DNA from: an uncultured Rikenellaceae bacterium
GTDB taxonomy: Bacteria > Bacteroidota > Bacteroidia > Bacteroidales > Rikenellaceae
NCBI GenBank assembly: GCA_944325305.1
Contig: CALUZO010000005.1
Span: 1-64,000, forward strand
DNA: 64,000 bases
Direction: 5' to 3'
Shown here: in pieces, positions 28,572 through 38,040 of the stretch
Position numbering within the stretch: the stretch's first letter is position 1
Layout of the letters: each line of letters begins with the position of its first letter
Translations under genes and position numbers: made by a program
The notes under the pieces: generated by a model
Seen by the model: the letters and a program-made list of their open reading frames with translations, nothing else
Told to the model about the DNA's origin: nothing
The model's database searches: none

Positions 28572-29609
28572 ATGGAATTCCGAACTAAAGTAAACCTCAA
28601 GCCTTTCAGGTGGAAGATAGACTACTCGATGAACGGGTTGTCCATTGGTTCGTGTTTTGCCGAGAATATCGCGGCAAAGCTCCGGATGGCCAAATTTCCG
28701 ATAGTGAGCAATCCCTTCGGAGTTCTCTATAATCCTTACACTGTGGCCGATACGATCGACGCTTTGAACAGGGCGAGAGTTTTTACGGAAGAAGATCTGG
28801 TCAGAGAGGGTGATCTGTGGAGTTGTTTTTCGTTTCACGGCAGTTTTTCCTCTACCGATAAGGAGAGAGCTCTGGAGGCAATGAACAATGCCGTTGCTCA
28901 AGGACGCGAAGCCCTCGCCAAAGCCGATTACGTAATACTTACTTTCGGTACGGCATGGGTATATGAACTTAACCCCGATTATGGAGCGAAGGACGATGAC
29001 GGCGAGAATCTCATAATGCGTGCCAAACGTATCGTGCGCGAGATGGCAAGACCGAGAATAGTGGCGAACTGCCATAAATTTCCGGCGAAGGCGTTTTCCC
29101 GGCGAAGGCTTTCCGTCGGTGAGATCGTCGACATATATTCAATCCTGTTCGATACCGTATTGAGAGATAAATTGGTTCTTCTGAGCGTCAGTCCGGTCCG
29201 TCATATAAAGGACGGCCTCGAAGAGAACAATCTGAGCAAATCCACTCTGTTGCTTGCTGCGGCCGAGCTTGCGGCCAAATACGAAAACGTCAATTATTTC
29301 CCCGCCTTCGAGATAGTTAACGATGAACTGCGCGATTACAGGTTCTACAAGGAAGACATGGTGCATCCTTCGGATCAGGCGGTCGAGTATGTTTGGGACA
29401 TATTCGGTGAAGCGCTTTTCACAAAGAAAACCGCAGAAACGGTCGAAGAAGTGCGGCATATAGTGATGGCTGCAGCACACCGCCCCCTTAATCCCGAAAG
29501 CGCTTCATACCGCAGATTCCTGCGCTCGATGCTCAGAAAAGCCGAGGCACTTCAGAAAAAACACCCCACGATCGACCTTTCACGGGAGATAGAATATTTC
29601 GGTTCATAA
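28572..29609 (+). CDS. GSCFA-domain protein
   Basis: A 345-residue protein of the GSCFA family, named for the motif seen here as GSCFAEN near residue 20. The fold is related to SGNH hydrolases: the GSCFAE serine block, GTAWVYE around 125, SVSPVRH near 205 and DMVHPSDQAVEYVW near 258-271 correspond to the conserved blocks. Substrate and role are unknown; it is assumed cytosolic since no signal peptide is seen. ATGs occur at 28563 and 28572; the first would precede the transcript start predicted from the -7 box at 28553-28561, and MEFRTKVNL is the family's usual opening, so 28572 is chosen. Confidence 0.82.
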   Translation: MEFRTKVNLKPFRWKIDYSMNGLSIGSCFAENIAAKLRMAKFPIVSNPFGVLYNPYTVADTIDALNRARVFTEEDLVREGDLWSCFSFHGSFSSTDKERALEAMNNAVAQGREALAKADYVILTFGTAWVYELNPDYGAKDDDGENLIMRAKRIVREMARPRIVANCHKFPAKAFSRRRLSVGEIVDIYSILFDTVLRDKLVLLSVSPVRHIKDGLEENNLSKSTLLLAAAELAAKYENVNYFPAFEIVNDELRDYRFYKEDMVHPSDQAVEYVWDIFGEALFTKKTAETVEEVRHIVMAAAHRPLNPESASYRRFLRSMLRKAEALQKKHPTIDLSREIEYFGS

Positions 29610-29644
29610 TGAGGGAAACGCAATAAAGACACTGAAAAAAGTGT

Positions 29645-29653
29645 TATCTTTGC
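29645..29653 (+). promoter_or_regulatory. -7 promoter box for the PafA-like gene
   Basis: TATCTTTGC matches TAnnTTTGY exactly and lies 18 bases upstream of the ATG at 29671. Confidence 0.5.
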
Positions 29654-29670
29654 GTGTTTTAAATTGTCCC

Positions 29671-31284
29671 ATGAAACGAATAGTTTTCTTTTTCGTATTT
29701 TTTGCTGTGTCTGTTTTGTGCGTGCAGGCGGCACCGCCCAAAGCAGTGGTCACTATAGTAATTAGCCAGGCGCGTTACGACAATATGGTGCGGTTTGTTC
29801 AAAATATGCCCGAAGGCGGCATTCGCAAACTCATGAACGAAGGTGCGGTTTTTCTCGATGCACGCTACAATTTCATGCAAACAATCACTCCCGCTACGCT
29901 GGCTACCCTCACTACCGGCGCCGATCCCTCGATGCACGGTGTTGTGGCCACCCAATGGATCGACTATACCACAAACAATACCGTCAAACTCATAGATGAT
30001 CCCGCGGCTGTGGGACTCGACAGCGACGAGGGGAAAGGTAAATATTCGAATATCAATATCACTACTCCCACGCTTGGTGACCGTCTGTCTGAAGAGAGCC
30101 CCGAGAGCAAGGTCGTCACCATAGCCGCCAGCCCTTTGTCGGCAGTTGTCATGGGCGGCGAGCATTCCGACGTCTATTGGCTCGATGAGACGAGGGGCAA
30201 CTGGGTGTCTTCTACCGCCTACATGCAAGAGCTGCCCCAATGGGTGAAGGATTACAATGATCTTCGTATCGCCAAGCAATATCTCGATTACGTATGGGAA
30301 CCCATAATGCCGCTTGCCGAATATGTGAATACAGGTTACCTGGTGATTGATGAGTGCAAAAACGAAAAACGGATGCATCGGATTGAGGATATGGGATACC
30401 AGAGACAGGAAGATTTGACTATAGACTATCCGTGGATCCTCTATACACCGGCAGGAAATTCGCTTGTCACGGAATTCGCCAAACAGGCTGTAATAGGCAT
30501 GGGCATAGGAACAGACGACAAGGTCGATCTTGTCAATATTTGTTACGATGCGCCGCGTATTGCAGGAGAATATTTCGGTCCGGAATCGGTAGAGGTTGAA
30601 GACATGTTCTACCGTCTCGACAGGGATATAGCAGGACTAATCGAGTTTATGGAGGGAATAACGGGGAAAGGCAATGTCGTATTCGTACTCACTTCGGATC
30701 ACGGTTCGAGCGACTCTTTCGATGCCGGACGTGGCCAACGTCAGAGGTTCAATACTTCGCAATTCAAAGTCATCGTGAACGGTTTTATGAATGCACAGTA
30801 CGGGGTGGGAGACTGGGTCGTCGACTACTGCGATCGTCAGCTCTACCTGAACCGCAACCAGATCTACATGTCCAACCTCAGTCTCGAAGAGGTGCAGAAT
30901 CGCGTTGCGGCATTTGTCTTGCAATTCAGAGGCGTGTCGCACGTTCTGACCTCGACGGCGATGTCGAACAGTTTCTTCAGCGGAAGCTATGCCGAAAAGA
31001 TGCAGAACAGTTTCTACCCGAGGCGTTCGGGAGACCTCACCATCAACCTTATGCCTGGATGGATCGAAGAGATTCCGGGCAAGAGGGCCGGTTCCGGGTC
31101 TATGTACGAGTACGATACGCATGTGCCTCTCGTCATATTCGGCACTCAAGTCTACGGGGAACGTATCTCACGATCTGTGAATATGCGCGACGTGGCACCG
31201 ACACTTGCCAAGATAATGGGCATAAGCCGTCCGATGGCATCGGAAGGCGAAGAGATAGACGAAATAACCAAATTTTACGAATAA
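29671..31284 (+). CDS. PafA-like alkaline-phosphatase-superfamily protein, probable pseudoenzyme
   Basis: A 537-residue exported protein (signal peptide 1-20, VQA/AP) clearly built like the periplasmic phosphatase PafA: GGIRKLMNEGAVF, SMHGVVATQWID, STAYMQELPQWVKDYN, FGPESVEVEDMFYRLDRDIA and TSDHGSS all have counterparts. Aligned from memory with Elizabethkingia PafA, most catalytic positions differ: metal ligand D38 is S32, N100 is T94, K162 and R164 are Pro and Ser, and the D305/H309 ligand pair is Arg and Glu (PRIAGEYFGP). The nucleophile threonine (T73), the TSDHG pair and the late histidine (YDTHVPL) remain. It may bind rather than hydrolyse phosphate esters. A GTG at 29641 is out-competed by the signal-peptide start. 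Genes for sufE and a DUF59 protein follow closely. Confidence 0.82.
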   Translation: MKRIVFFFVFFAVSVLCVQAAPPKAVVTIVISQARYDNMVRFVQNMPEGGIRKLMNEGAVFLDARYNFMQTITPATLATLTTGADPSMHGVVATQWIDYTTNNTVKLIDDPAAVGLDSDEGKGKYSNINITTPTLGDRLSEESPESKVVTIAASPLSAVVMGGEHSDVYWLDETRGNWVSSTAYMQELPQWVKDYNDLRIAKQYLDYVWEPIMPLAEYVNTGYLVIDECKNEKRMHRIEDMGYQRQEDLTIDYPWILYTPAGNSLVTEFAKQAVIGMGIGTDDKVDLVNICYDAPRIAGEYFGPESVEVEDMFYRLDRDIAGLIEFMEGITGKGNVVFVLTSDHGSSDSFDAGRGQRQRFNTSQFKVIVNGFMNAQYGVGDWVVDYCDRQLYLNRNQIYMSNLSLEEVQNRVAAFVLQFRGVSHVLTSTAMSNSFFSGSYAEKMQNSFYPRRSGDLTINLMPGWIEEIPGKRAGSGSMYEYDTHVPLVIFGTQVYGERISRSVNMRDVAPTLAKIMGISRPMASEGEEIDEITKFYE

Positions 31285-31296
31285 ACACTTAGAGCG

Positions 31297-31725
31297 ATGA
31301 ATACCGATCCGAGACAGGACGAGATTATCGAAGAGTTTTCGGTTTTCGACGATTGGTTGGATAAATATAACTACCTTATAGAATTGGGCAACGGACTTCA
31401 GCCTATGGATCCGGCCCATCGCAACGAACGATATCTTATACAGGGATGCCAGTCGCGTGTGTGGGTCGACGCAAGGCTTGAAGATGGCAGGGTGTATTAC
31501 GGGGCCGACAGCGATGCCATAATAACGAAAGGAATAATAGCGTTATTGATACGTGTATTGAACGGGCGAACACCTAAGGAGATACTCGATACGGAACTTT
31601 ATTTCGTAGATAGCATCGGATTGCGCGAGAACCTGTCGCCGACGAGATCTAACGGGCTTTTGCAAATGATAAAACAGATGAGACTGTTTGCGTTGGCATT
31701 TGCGAGCAAAGAGGAGGAAAAATAA
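31297..31725 (+). CDS. sufE: SufE-family sulfur-transfer protein
   Basis: SufE accepts persulfide sulfur from the cysteine desulfurase SufS and passes it to the SufBCD scaffold for Fe-S cluster assembly. The 142-residue protein is the normal size, with the active cysteine at C51 in YLIQGCQSRVW and the family tail LSPTRSNGLLQMIKQMR. It starts 12 bases after the PafA-like gene and stops 3 bases before the DUF59 gene, so the latter two form one unit. sufBCDS are not in the window. Confidence 0.93.
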   Translation: MNTDPRQDEIIEEFSVFDDWLDKYNYLIELGNGLQPMDPAHRNERYLIQGCQSRVWVDARLEDGRVYYGADSDAIITKGIIALLIRVLNGRTPKEILDTELYFVDSIGLRENLSPTRSNGLLQMIKQMRLFALAFASKEEEK

Positions 31726-31728
31726 CAG

Positions 31729-32055
31729 ATGGCAGTAACACCGCAGGAAATACTGAGAATAGAGCAGGACATTGTCCGTGTGCTCAAAAATATTTACGAT
31801 CCCGAGATACCGGTGAACATATACGATCTCGGATTGATATATGAGATTGATGTGGAACCGGACGGGATAACCACCATCCGCATGACGCTCACGGCACCTA
31901 CTTGTCCCATGGCCGAACAACTTGTAGAGGATGTCAATAAACAGGTCGGGAAGGTCAAGGGTGTGACCGAGGTGAACGTGATACTCACTTTTGACCCGCC
32001 GTGGGACAGGAATATGATAAGCGAAGAGGCACAGCTCGAACTGGGCCTTATGTAG
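31729..32055 (+). CDS. DUF59/MIP18-family Fe-S assembly factor
   Basis: A 108-residue protein of the DUF59 (MIP18/SufT-like) family that assists Fe-S cluster maturation. The family pattern is clear: LKNIYDPEIPVNIYDLGLIYEI (18-39), then MTLTAPTCPMAEQLVEDV (around 60-77) with the conserved reactive cysteine, and VILTFDPPWDRNMISEEAQLELGL at the end. It begins 3 bases after sufE, supporting the functional call. A terminator hairpin follows. Confidence 0.9.
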   Translation: MAVTPQEILRIEQDIVRVLKNIYDPEIPVNIYDLGLIYEIDVEPDGITTIRMTLTAPTCPMAEQLVEDVNKQVGKVKGVTEVNVILTFDPPWDRNMISEEAQLELGLM

Positions 32056-32082
32056 TTGCCTCAAGTCGATGATGATATTTTT

Positions 32083-32108
32083 AAGCGGAACCTTCGCGGT
32101 CCGCTTTT
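32083..32108 (+). terminator. terminator after the sufE/DUF59 unit
   Basis: AAGCGGA pairs with TCCGCTT around a short loop, directly followed by a seven-base T run. The 350 bases from here to the next gene contain no coding frame I can support and hold a promoter at about 32311. Confidence 0.75.
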
Positions 32109-32310
32109 TTTGTTAGATTGAGAGCATCAGTGGCTGATTGACAAGTCTTTCGTAAAAATACGTTGTAAAATGTCCATGTCGGTGTAATGAGAATATTTTT
32201 GTGATTTGGTACAGACAAATTGGTGTCATTACTTTTTACTATTCTCATTATAAGATGCTCCGGGCAACAAACTTTCGAGCGAGGCCCAACGTTTGTCGCC
32301 AGGCTTTTCT

Positions 32311-32319
32311 TATATTTGC
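32311..32319 (+). promoter_or_regulatory. -7 promoter box for MBL hydrolase operon
   Basis: TATATTTGC matches TAnnTTTGY exactly. It would give a leader of about 135 bases before the MBL-fold gene, longer than others in this window. Confidence 0.45.
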
Positions 32320-32460
32320 AGAAAACCGGTTCGAGATCCGGAAAAATTGCACCAACCGAAGGCTGTATGCCTGCACACTTCGTATGTGAAATAGATAATC
32401 GTAGGACCGCAAAGTGTACTATTGTCACTTGCGACCATACACCGAATAATAAAAGAATAT

Positions 32461-33129
32461 ATGGCAGAAATAGCGATCTTTGTCTTCAATCCTTTTCAGG
32501 AAAATACATATGTCGTTTCGGACGACACACGACAGTGCATAATCATAGACGCGGGTAATTATTCCGCACTCGAGGATAAAAAACTTTCGGAATATATCGA
32601 GCGCAAGGGATTGAAACCGGTTATGGCAGTCAATACTCACGGACACGTCGATCATATACTCGGAGTACAGTACGTCAAGGATACATATAACATCCCATTC
32701 GCACTGCATGGCGAAGATAAATTTCTCGTGGACTCCTGTCGCGAGCACGGGCGGCTTTACGGATTTCAGATAGACGGGACTCCCGTCGTCGATGTCAACC
32801 TGGCCGATCACGACGAAGTGAAATTCGGCGATACTGTGCTTAGGGTAATTCATACTCCCGGTCATAGCCCGGGGCATATATGTCTGTACGATCCCAGAGG
32901 GAAAACACTCTTCAGCGGTGATACGCTTTTCAAAGAGAGTATAGGTCGTACCGATCTTCCGGGAGGCGATTACAGTTGGATAATGAAGAGCATCTTGCAT
33001 AAGATACTTCCGCTCGGGGGCGATGTCACCTTCTATCCGGGACACGGACCACAGAGCACATTGGCTCATGAAGCCATGTATAATCCGTTTATAACGGAAG
33101 TAATCAACGACGAAGTATCGTACGAATAA
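32461..33129 (+). CDS. MBL-fold metallo-hydrolase (glyoxalase II-like)
   Basis: A 222-residue cytosolic metallo-beta-lactamase-fold hydrolase. The metal motif THGHVDH is near residues 58-64, a second histidine in [13 protein letters not shown] near 137-149, the bridging aspartate in LFSGDTLF near 160, and the last histidine in YPGHGPQST near 199. This resembles the short glyoxalase-II-like or thioesterase-like branch; the substrate cannot be read from sequence. The in-frame ATG at 32422 adds 13 residues not typical of the family. trmD starts 23 bases downstream. Confidence 0.85.
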   Translation: MAEIAIFVFNPFQENTYVVSDDTRQCIIIDAGNYSALEDKKLSEYIERKGLKPVMAVNTHGHVDHILGVQYVKDTYNIPFALHGEDKFLVDSCREHGRLYGFQIDGTPVVDVNLADHDEVKFGDTVLRVIHTPGHSPGHICLYDPRGKTLFSGDTLFKESIGRTDLPGGDYSWIMKSILHKILPLGGDVTFYPGHGPQSTLAHEAMYNPFITEVINDEVSYE

Positions 33130-33152
33130 CATACAACCGAAAACTTCCCGCG

Positions 33153-33836
33153 ATGAGGATAGATATTCTGACCGTACTTCCCGAACTTCTTGCTTCGCCA
33201 CTGAACGAGTCGATATTGAAACGCGCTCAGCAAAAGGGGCTGGCCGAAATAAGGGTACACAACATCCGTGATTATACGACTGATAAACACCGCCAGGTAG
33301 ATGATTATCCGTTCGGCGGAGAGGCCGGCATGGTCATGAAACCGGAACCGGTGTTCCGTTGTATAGAAGGACTGAAAGCGGAACGCAGTTACGACGAAGT
33401 GATCTATACCTCGCCGGATGGCATTCGCTATGATCAGCATGAGGCCAACAGACTCTCGACATTGGAGAATATCATAATCTTGTGCGGACATTACAAAGGT
33501 CTCGATTATCGGATAAGGGAGCATCTGGTAACATGCGAAATTTCCATCGGCGATTACGTGCTGACTGGCGGAGAACTGGCGGCAGCCGTGATAGTGGACA
33601 GCGTGGTGAGAATAATTCCGGGCGCAATCGGAGATGAAGCCTCGGCGCTTACAGATTGTTTCCAGGACAACCTGCTGGCACCGCCCGTCTACACACGCCC
33701 GGCCGAATTCAACGGTTGGAGAGTGCCGGAAATATTGCTCTCGGGAAACTTCGCCGAGATAGACAAATGGCGTGAAGACCAGGCCTTCGAACGCACCAGA
33801 AGACTCAGACCAGATTTGTTGACGGAAGAAGAGTAG
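33153..33836 (+). CDS. trmD: tRNA (guanine37-N1)-methyltransferase
   Basis: TrmD methylates G37 of tRNAs reading CNN codons, preventing +1 frameshifting. The 227-residue SPOUT-fold enzyme has the N-terminal DILTVLPEL, the [18 protein letters not shown] motif (about 49-66), the trefoil-knot SAM-binding loop [16 protein letters not shown] (about 109-124) and [16 protein letters not shown] (about 128-143), and [15 protein letters not shown] near the end. It appears cotranscribed with the MBL hydrolase and possibly lpxB; the usual partners rpsP/rimM/rplS are absent, which is normal in Bacteroidota. Confidence 0.95.
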   Translation: MRIDILTVLPELLASPLNESILKRAQQKGLAEIRVHNIRDYTTDKHRQVDDYPFGGEAGMVMKPEPVFRCIEGLKAERSYDEVIYTSPDGIRYDQHEANRLSTLENIIILCGHYKGLDYRIREHLVTCEISIGDYVLTGGELAAAVIVDSVVRIIPGAIGDEASALTDCFQDNLLAPPVYTRPAEFNGWRVPEILLSGNFAEIDKWREDQAFERTRRLRPDLLTEEE

Positions 33837-33952
33837 TCGCGTTCGTGCGATCGGTTACTGGACCTGAGATTATTTCGGTTGGATATGCGGCCGGCCGATA
33901 CGGCAGTTTCAGGATTTATTCGTAAATATTGAACTTAGAAAGATATTTTTTT

Positions 33953-35104
33953 ATGAGATATTACCTTATTGCAGGCGAGGCTTCGGGCGATATGCACGGT
34001 GCAAACTTGATGAAGGGCATTCTGAAGGCCGATCCCGAAGCCGAGTTCCGTTTCTGGGGCGGCGATAAAATGGCAGAAGTGGGAGGAAAACAAAACCTCG
34101 GACGACACTATAGGACAACTTCGTTTTTCGGGCTGGCCGAGATAGTTGCCAACGCGCGTACGATACTGCGCCAGATCGAGGAGTGCAAACAGGATGTCGT
34201 GGCGTACCGTCCCGATGTTCTGATACTCATCGACTATCCGGGGTTCAATTTCCGGATAGCTAAGTATGCACATGACAGAGGCATAAGAACGTATTATTAT
34301 ATCTCGCCGAAAGTGTGGGCGTGGAACGAATCGCGCGTGAAACGTATCAGAAAAGACGTGGACCGGCTGTTTATCATATTCTCGTTCGAGATCGAGTATT
34401 TCCGCAAGAAAGGCATAGAGACGGTTTTCGAAGGCAATCCGCTTGTAGACGTGTTGGAAGAGGAAAAACGGAACATGGTGTCTCGCGAAGAGTTTTTTGC
34501 GCAAAATGCCATCCCGGCCGACAGACCTTTGGTAGCACTTCTGGCCGGAAGCCGCAAATCGGAACTGAAATACAACCTGCCGTTTATGGTCGAACTGGCG
34601 AGGTTGAATCCGGAATACTCTTTTGTTGTCGGAGGTGTGAAGTGGCTCGACCGCTCGCTCTACGACAGTATAATAGAGGACGGACCGGTCAAATATATTT
34701 GCGACCAGACCTATCCGCTGGTGCGTTATGCCGATGCGGCAGTGGTGACATCGGGCACTGCAACTCTCGAAACCGCATTGTTAGGTACTCCCGAGGTGGT
34801 GTGTTACAGAAAGGATAAACTCTCGATGAACATAGGAAAACATCTGGTGAAGGTACCGTTCATATCGCTGGTCAATCTGATCATGGGACGTGAGACGGTG
34901 CGTGAATTGATACAGTGGGACATGACCTTGCCAAACGCGCAACAGGAACTCATGGCTATCATGCCAGGTGGCGGCAAACGCCAGAAAATGCTTGACGATT
35001 TCGATCGGTTGCGTGAAATTGTTGGCGGTCCGGGGGCTTCGGACAGATTCGGGGGACGCATGGTTGAATTGCTGAAAAAAGATATTGATTGCCATAAGGC
35101 ATGA
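33953..35104 (+). CDS. lpxB: lipid-A-disaccharide synthase
   Basis: LpxB condenses UDP-diacylglucosamine with lipid X to form the lipid A disaccharide on the inner face of the membrane. The 383-residue GT19 protein begins YLIAGEASGDMHGANLM, has LIDYPGFNFRIAKYAH near 88-103, YYISPKVWAWNESRVKRIRKDVDR around 112-135, LLAGSRKSELKYNLP near 190, and the C-terminal VTSGTATLETALLGTPEVVCY region. The upstream in-frame ATG at 33929 adds eight residues; 33953 gives the family start. Together with kdsC it indicates a standard Gram-negative outer membrane. Confidence 0.94.
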   Translation: MRYYLIAGEASGDMHGANLMKGILKADPEAEFRFWGGDKMAEVGGKQNLGRHYRTTSFFGLAEIVANARTILRQIEECKQDVVAYRPDVLILIDYPGFNFRIAKYAHDRGIRTYYYISPKVWAWNESRVKRIRKDVDRLFIIFSFEIEYFRKKGIETVFEGNPLVDVLEEEKRNMVSREEFFAQNAIPADRPLVALLAGSRKSELKYNLPFMVELARLNPEYSFVVGGVKWLDRSLYDSIIEDGPVKYICDQTYPLVRYADAAVVTSGTATLETALLGTPEVVCYRKDKLSMNIGKHLVKVPFISLVNLIMGRETVRELIQWDMTLPNAQQELMAIMPGGGKRQKMLDDFDRLREIVGGPGASDRFGGRMVELLKKDIDCHKA

Positions 35105-35334
35105 CCCTCAGAAATTCTGACAGGATATGCAGCATTGTTGAAAAAATGTTGCATTATTGCAATGTCTTGGCTGGCGGCCGGCACTGTTATGTCGGCGATT
35201 AGGGATTGCCCATGCAGTGGAGCCGGGCCGATATCCCGTCCGGACAGGATGCCTGATCGAAACATAATTGGCAAAACATTCGTGCATGACATGCAAAAAG
35301 TTTTGTAGGATATTTTAGACATTATATAAGCGTT

Positions 35335-35958
35335 ATGAAGATAATTTGCATCGGACGCAATTACGTGGAGCATCTGGGTGAGTTGGACCATCCACAGGAA
35401 AAACCCGAAAAACCTCTTTTCTTTTGCAAACCGGACACGGCGCTGCTTCGCAACAACGAAGCGTTCTATGTTCCCGATTTCAGCCGCGAAGTACATTACG
35501 AAACAGAACTTGTGGTGAAAATAAACCGTGTCGCAAAGTCGATCGACGAGAAATTTGCCTACCGGTGTTATGATGAGGTGGGGCTTGGCATCGACTTCAC
35601 GGCACGCGACATCCAAAACGTCTGTGTCGCAAAGGGCCTTCCGTGGGAGATATGCAAGGGGTTTGACCATTCGGCGGCTTTGTCTCCACGCTTTCTGAAA
35701 CTCGGCGATCTGGGAGGTGATATACAAAATCTGCATTTCGATATGGACCTTAACGGCCGGCGCCGCCAAAACGGCGATACGTCAATGATGATATTCGGCG
35801 TGAACAGGATAATCGCATACGTGTCGAGATTCATGACATTGAAGATAGGTGATCTCATATTTACGGGTACGCCTGCCGGGGTGGGACCTGTGGCTCCGGG
35901 AGACCACCTGACAGCGAGACTCGAAGGCCAGACTCTCCTGGATTTCGATATAAAATAG
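35335..35958 (+). CDS. fumarylacetoacetate hydrolase family protein
   Basis: A 207-residue protein of the FAH superfamily (YcgM/FAHD1-like), which cleaves or decarboxylates beta-diketo or oxaloacetate-type acids using a divalent metal. The metal-binding residues lie in HYETELVVKIN near 54-64 and the helix GLGIDFTARDIQN near 83-95; the C-terminal TGTPAGVGPVAPGD is the standard family signature. The usual conserved lysine-bearing stretch KGLPWEICKGFDHSAALSP is present. Actual substrate unknown. The gene is followed by maf about 85 bases later. Confidence 0.85.
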   Translation: MKIICIGRNYVEHLGELDHPQEKPEKPLFFCKPDTALLRNNEAFYVPDFSREVHYETELVVKINRVAKSIDEKFAYRCYDEVGLGIDFTARDIQNVCVAKGLPWEICKGFDHSAALSPRFLKLGDLGGDIQNLHFDMDLNGRRRQNGDTSMMIFGVNRIIAYVSRFMTLKIGDLIFTGTPAGVGPVAPGDHLTARLEGQTLLDFDIK

Positions 35959-36044
35959 CGGTGGGTTGCCGTGTGCAGCCTGTGGCAGATTGTCGGCACG
36001 GTTTGGAAGCTGCTCCCGCGGGCCGTTTGTAAAAAGATATAACT

Positions 36045-36644
36045 ATGCTGTTGTACGAAAAACTGAAAGGAAAAACGCTGATTCTCGGGAGCAGGTCTCC
36101 GCGTCGGAAACAATTGTTGGCCGGGACAGGACTTCATTTTATAACTGCCGACAGTTACGAGGTCGCGGAAGAATATCCTGCAGGCATGCCGACTGTCGAG
36201 GTGCCGGAATATCTCGCACAACTGAAATCTCATGCTTATCCGGCGGAACTCGGCGGTAATGATATATTGGTTACGGCGGATACTGTCGTTATCGTGGATG
36301 GCAGGATCCTCGGGAAACCCGACGGCAGAGAGGAGGCCATAACGATGATAGAGAGTCTGTCGGGAAGGCGACATACTGTAGTAACAGGTGTTGCCATGCG
36401 TAATTTCTGCCGTTGCGAATCGTTCAGTGTAGCGAGTGAGGTCTATATGCGCGAACTTCGTCGGGAGGAGGTGGAATATTACGTCGATACTTATAAACCG
36501 TATGACAAGGCCGGTGCTTACGGTATTCAGGAATGGATAGGGTATGTCGGGGTAGAACGTATAGAGGGCTCGTTCTATAACGTTATGGGACTGCCAATAC
36601 AGGCATTGTATGTGAGGTTGGAACGTTTTCTGGAGATCGGCTGA
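36045..36644 (+). CDS. maf: Maf-family nucleoside triphosphate pyrophosphatase
   Basis: A 199-residue Maf protein, a house-cleaning pyrophosphatase acting on dTTP, UTP or modified nucleotides. Conserved blocks: LGSRSPRRKQLLAGTGL (14-30), VTADTVVIVDGRILGKP around 69-85 with the catalytic aspartate, and YDKAGAYGIQEW around 155-166. In many Bacteroidota maf follows kdsC; here it sits with a FAH-family gene, which fits a rearrangement near the kdsC relic. It is closed by a terminator at 36720. Confidence 0.9.
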   Translation: MLLYEKLKGKTLILGSRSPRRKQLLAGTGLHFITADSYEVAEEYPAGMPTVEVPEYLAQLKSHAYPAELGGNDILVTADTVVIVDGRILGKPDGREEAITMIESLSGRRHTVVTGVAMRNFCRCESFSVASEVYMRELRREEVEYYVDTYKPYDKAGAYGIQEWIGYVGVERIEGSFYNVMGLPIQALYVRLERFLEIG

Positions 36645-36719
36645 ATCGGAATGTATCGACACTGCGGGCGCATAATGACTCTACGTAAAGGATAGCGGCC
36701 ACGGCAAATAAGTTAATTG

Positions 36720-36757
36720 AAAACTCTCTGAAGGATTGATTGCAGAGAGTTTTTGTT
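36720..36757 (+). terminator. terminator after maf
   Basis: An 11-base-pair stem (36720-36730 with 36743-36753) followed by a T-rich tract, 75 bases after the maf stop. Confidence 0.8.
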
Positions 36758-36799
36758 TCTGTTGCCGGGCCATGGCGATAGTAAATCAACTGTAATGCT

Positions 36800-36859
36800 T
36801 CTGAAATATCGAAAATGGAGACTCCCCGGAAAGAGAGTCTCCATTTTCGATATTTCAGA
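36800..36859. repeat. 24-bp perfect inverted repeat between maf and pfkA
   Basis: Arms 36800-36823 and 36836-36859 are perfectly complementary around a 12-base loop. It sits between two converging genes but lacks a T tract on either side and is 160 bases from the pfkA stop, so it is not a classic terminator for either. Confidence 0.8.
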
Positions 36860-37021
36860 TCAAAAGATTGCGATCTATCTTTATAGATTATTTGCTTGCG
36901 GTATTGTCTTTTACAGTCCGTTAAGCGATCGGGTCACGACAAATCAGCGAAACTGTTTTTTTGTCCGTTAATCGTACATCGTGCCTGGTGGATGGGCGGG
37001 AATGATATCCCAACTTATTAG

Positions 37022-38002
37022 TTAGATAGATAACACTTTGACGGTATTGAGCAGGTCACGGTTAATGGGTTTGTCGTTGCGGATGGCCTTCGAGAACGGG
37101 ACATACACAAGTTCGTCGTTGTCTATGCCTATCATTACGTTGCGCTGGTCCTCCATGAGAGCGATGATGGCTGCTTCACCCATACGGGTGGCGAGAATAC
37201 GGTCCGATGCCGAGGGCGATCCGCCGCGTTGTATATGCCCGAGGATTGTAACACGAACGTCATATTGAGGATATTCTTTCTTGACGCGTTCGGCCAGTCC
37301 CAATGCGCCTCCAGTGAGTTCGCTTTCGGCAACTAATACGATACTGCTGTTCTTGCTCTTGCGGAAACCGTTCTGGATCAGTTCGGCCAACTGGTCGACT
37401 TCGGTGGCGATCTCTGGAATGATAGCCGCTTCTGCTCCGGTAGCTATGGCTCCGTTAAGGGCAAGGAATCCTGCGTTGCGCCCCATTACCTCGATGAAGA
37501 ACAGACGTTCGTGCGATGTGGCGGTATCGCGGATCTTGTCGACGGCTTCCATTATTGTATTCAGGGCCGTATCGTAGCCTATGGTCGTATCGGTACCGTA
37601 AAGGTCGTTGTCTATAGTTCCCGGAAGTCCTACTATCGGGATATTGAATTCCTGCGCGAATATGCGGGCTCCGGTGAGCGAACCGTCGCCGCCTATGACC
37701 ACGAGTGCATCTATACCCTCCTTACGCATGTTGTCGTAAGCCAGTTGGCGACCTTCGGGTGTCATGAATTCGGCGCTTCGGGCCGTTTTGAGTATGGTTC
37801 CGCCCTGTTGTATTATGTTGCTGACGTTCTGTGTCTGAAATGGAACGATCTCGCCTGTTATCAGGCCTTTGTAACCACGCATTATGCCTTTCACCGTGTA
37901 GCCGTGATAGATGGCTGCACGTGTCACCGCCCTGATTGCCGCGTTCATGCCGGGAGAGTCGCCGCCGGATGTCAGAATACCGATGCAATTGATCTTTTCC
38001 AT
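37022..38002 (-). CDS. pfkA: ATP-dependent 6-phosphofructokinase
   Basis: PfkA phosphorylates fructose-6-phosphate to fructose-1,6-bisphosphate, the committed glycolytic step. The 326-residue protein has [18 protein letters not shown] (8-25), [15 protein letters not shown] near 101-115 with the ATP-binding [25 protein letters not shown] near 129-148 with catalytic D in TIDND, and [11 protein letters not shown] near 171-181. GGDGS with the glycine after D indicates the ATP-using class rather than the PPi-using one. Length is standard. Confidence 0.95.
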   Translation of the reverse strand: MEKINCIGILTSGGDSPGMNAAIRAVTRAAIYHGYTVKGIMRGYKGLITGEIVPFQTQNVSNIIQQGGTILKTARSAEFMTPEGRQLAYDNMRKEGIDALVVIGGDGSLTGARIFAQEFNIPIVGLPGTIDNDLYGTDTTIGYDTALNTIMEAVDKIRDTATSHERLFFIEVMGRNAGFLALNGAIATGAEAAIIPEIATEVDQLAELIQNGFRKSKNSSIVLVAESELTGGALGLAERVKKEYPQYDVRVTILGHIQRGGSPSASDRILATRMGEAAIIALMEDQRNVMIGIDNDELVYVPFSKAIRNDKPINRDLLNTVKVLSI

Positions 38003-38031
38003 AATTCTTACTCTATATTAAGTGGTGAGCC

Positions 38032-38040
38032 ACAAAGTTA
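38032..38040 (-). promoter_or_regulatory. -7 promoter box for pfkA
   Basis: The minus strand reads TAACTTTGT, an exact TAnnTTTGY match about 30 bases upstream of the pfkA ATG. Confidence 0.5.

Noticed and set aside
32325-32345. GGTTCGAGATCC resembling a tRNA T-arm
   Set aside because: No acceptor, D or anticodon stems can be formed around it; chance match.
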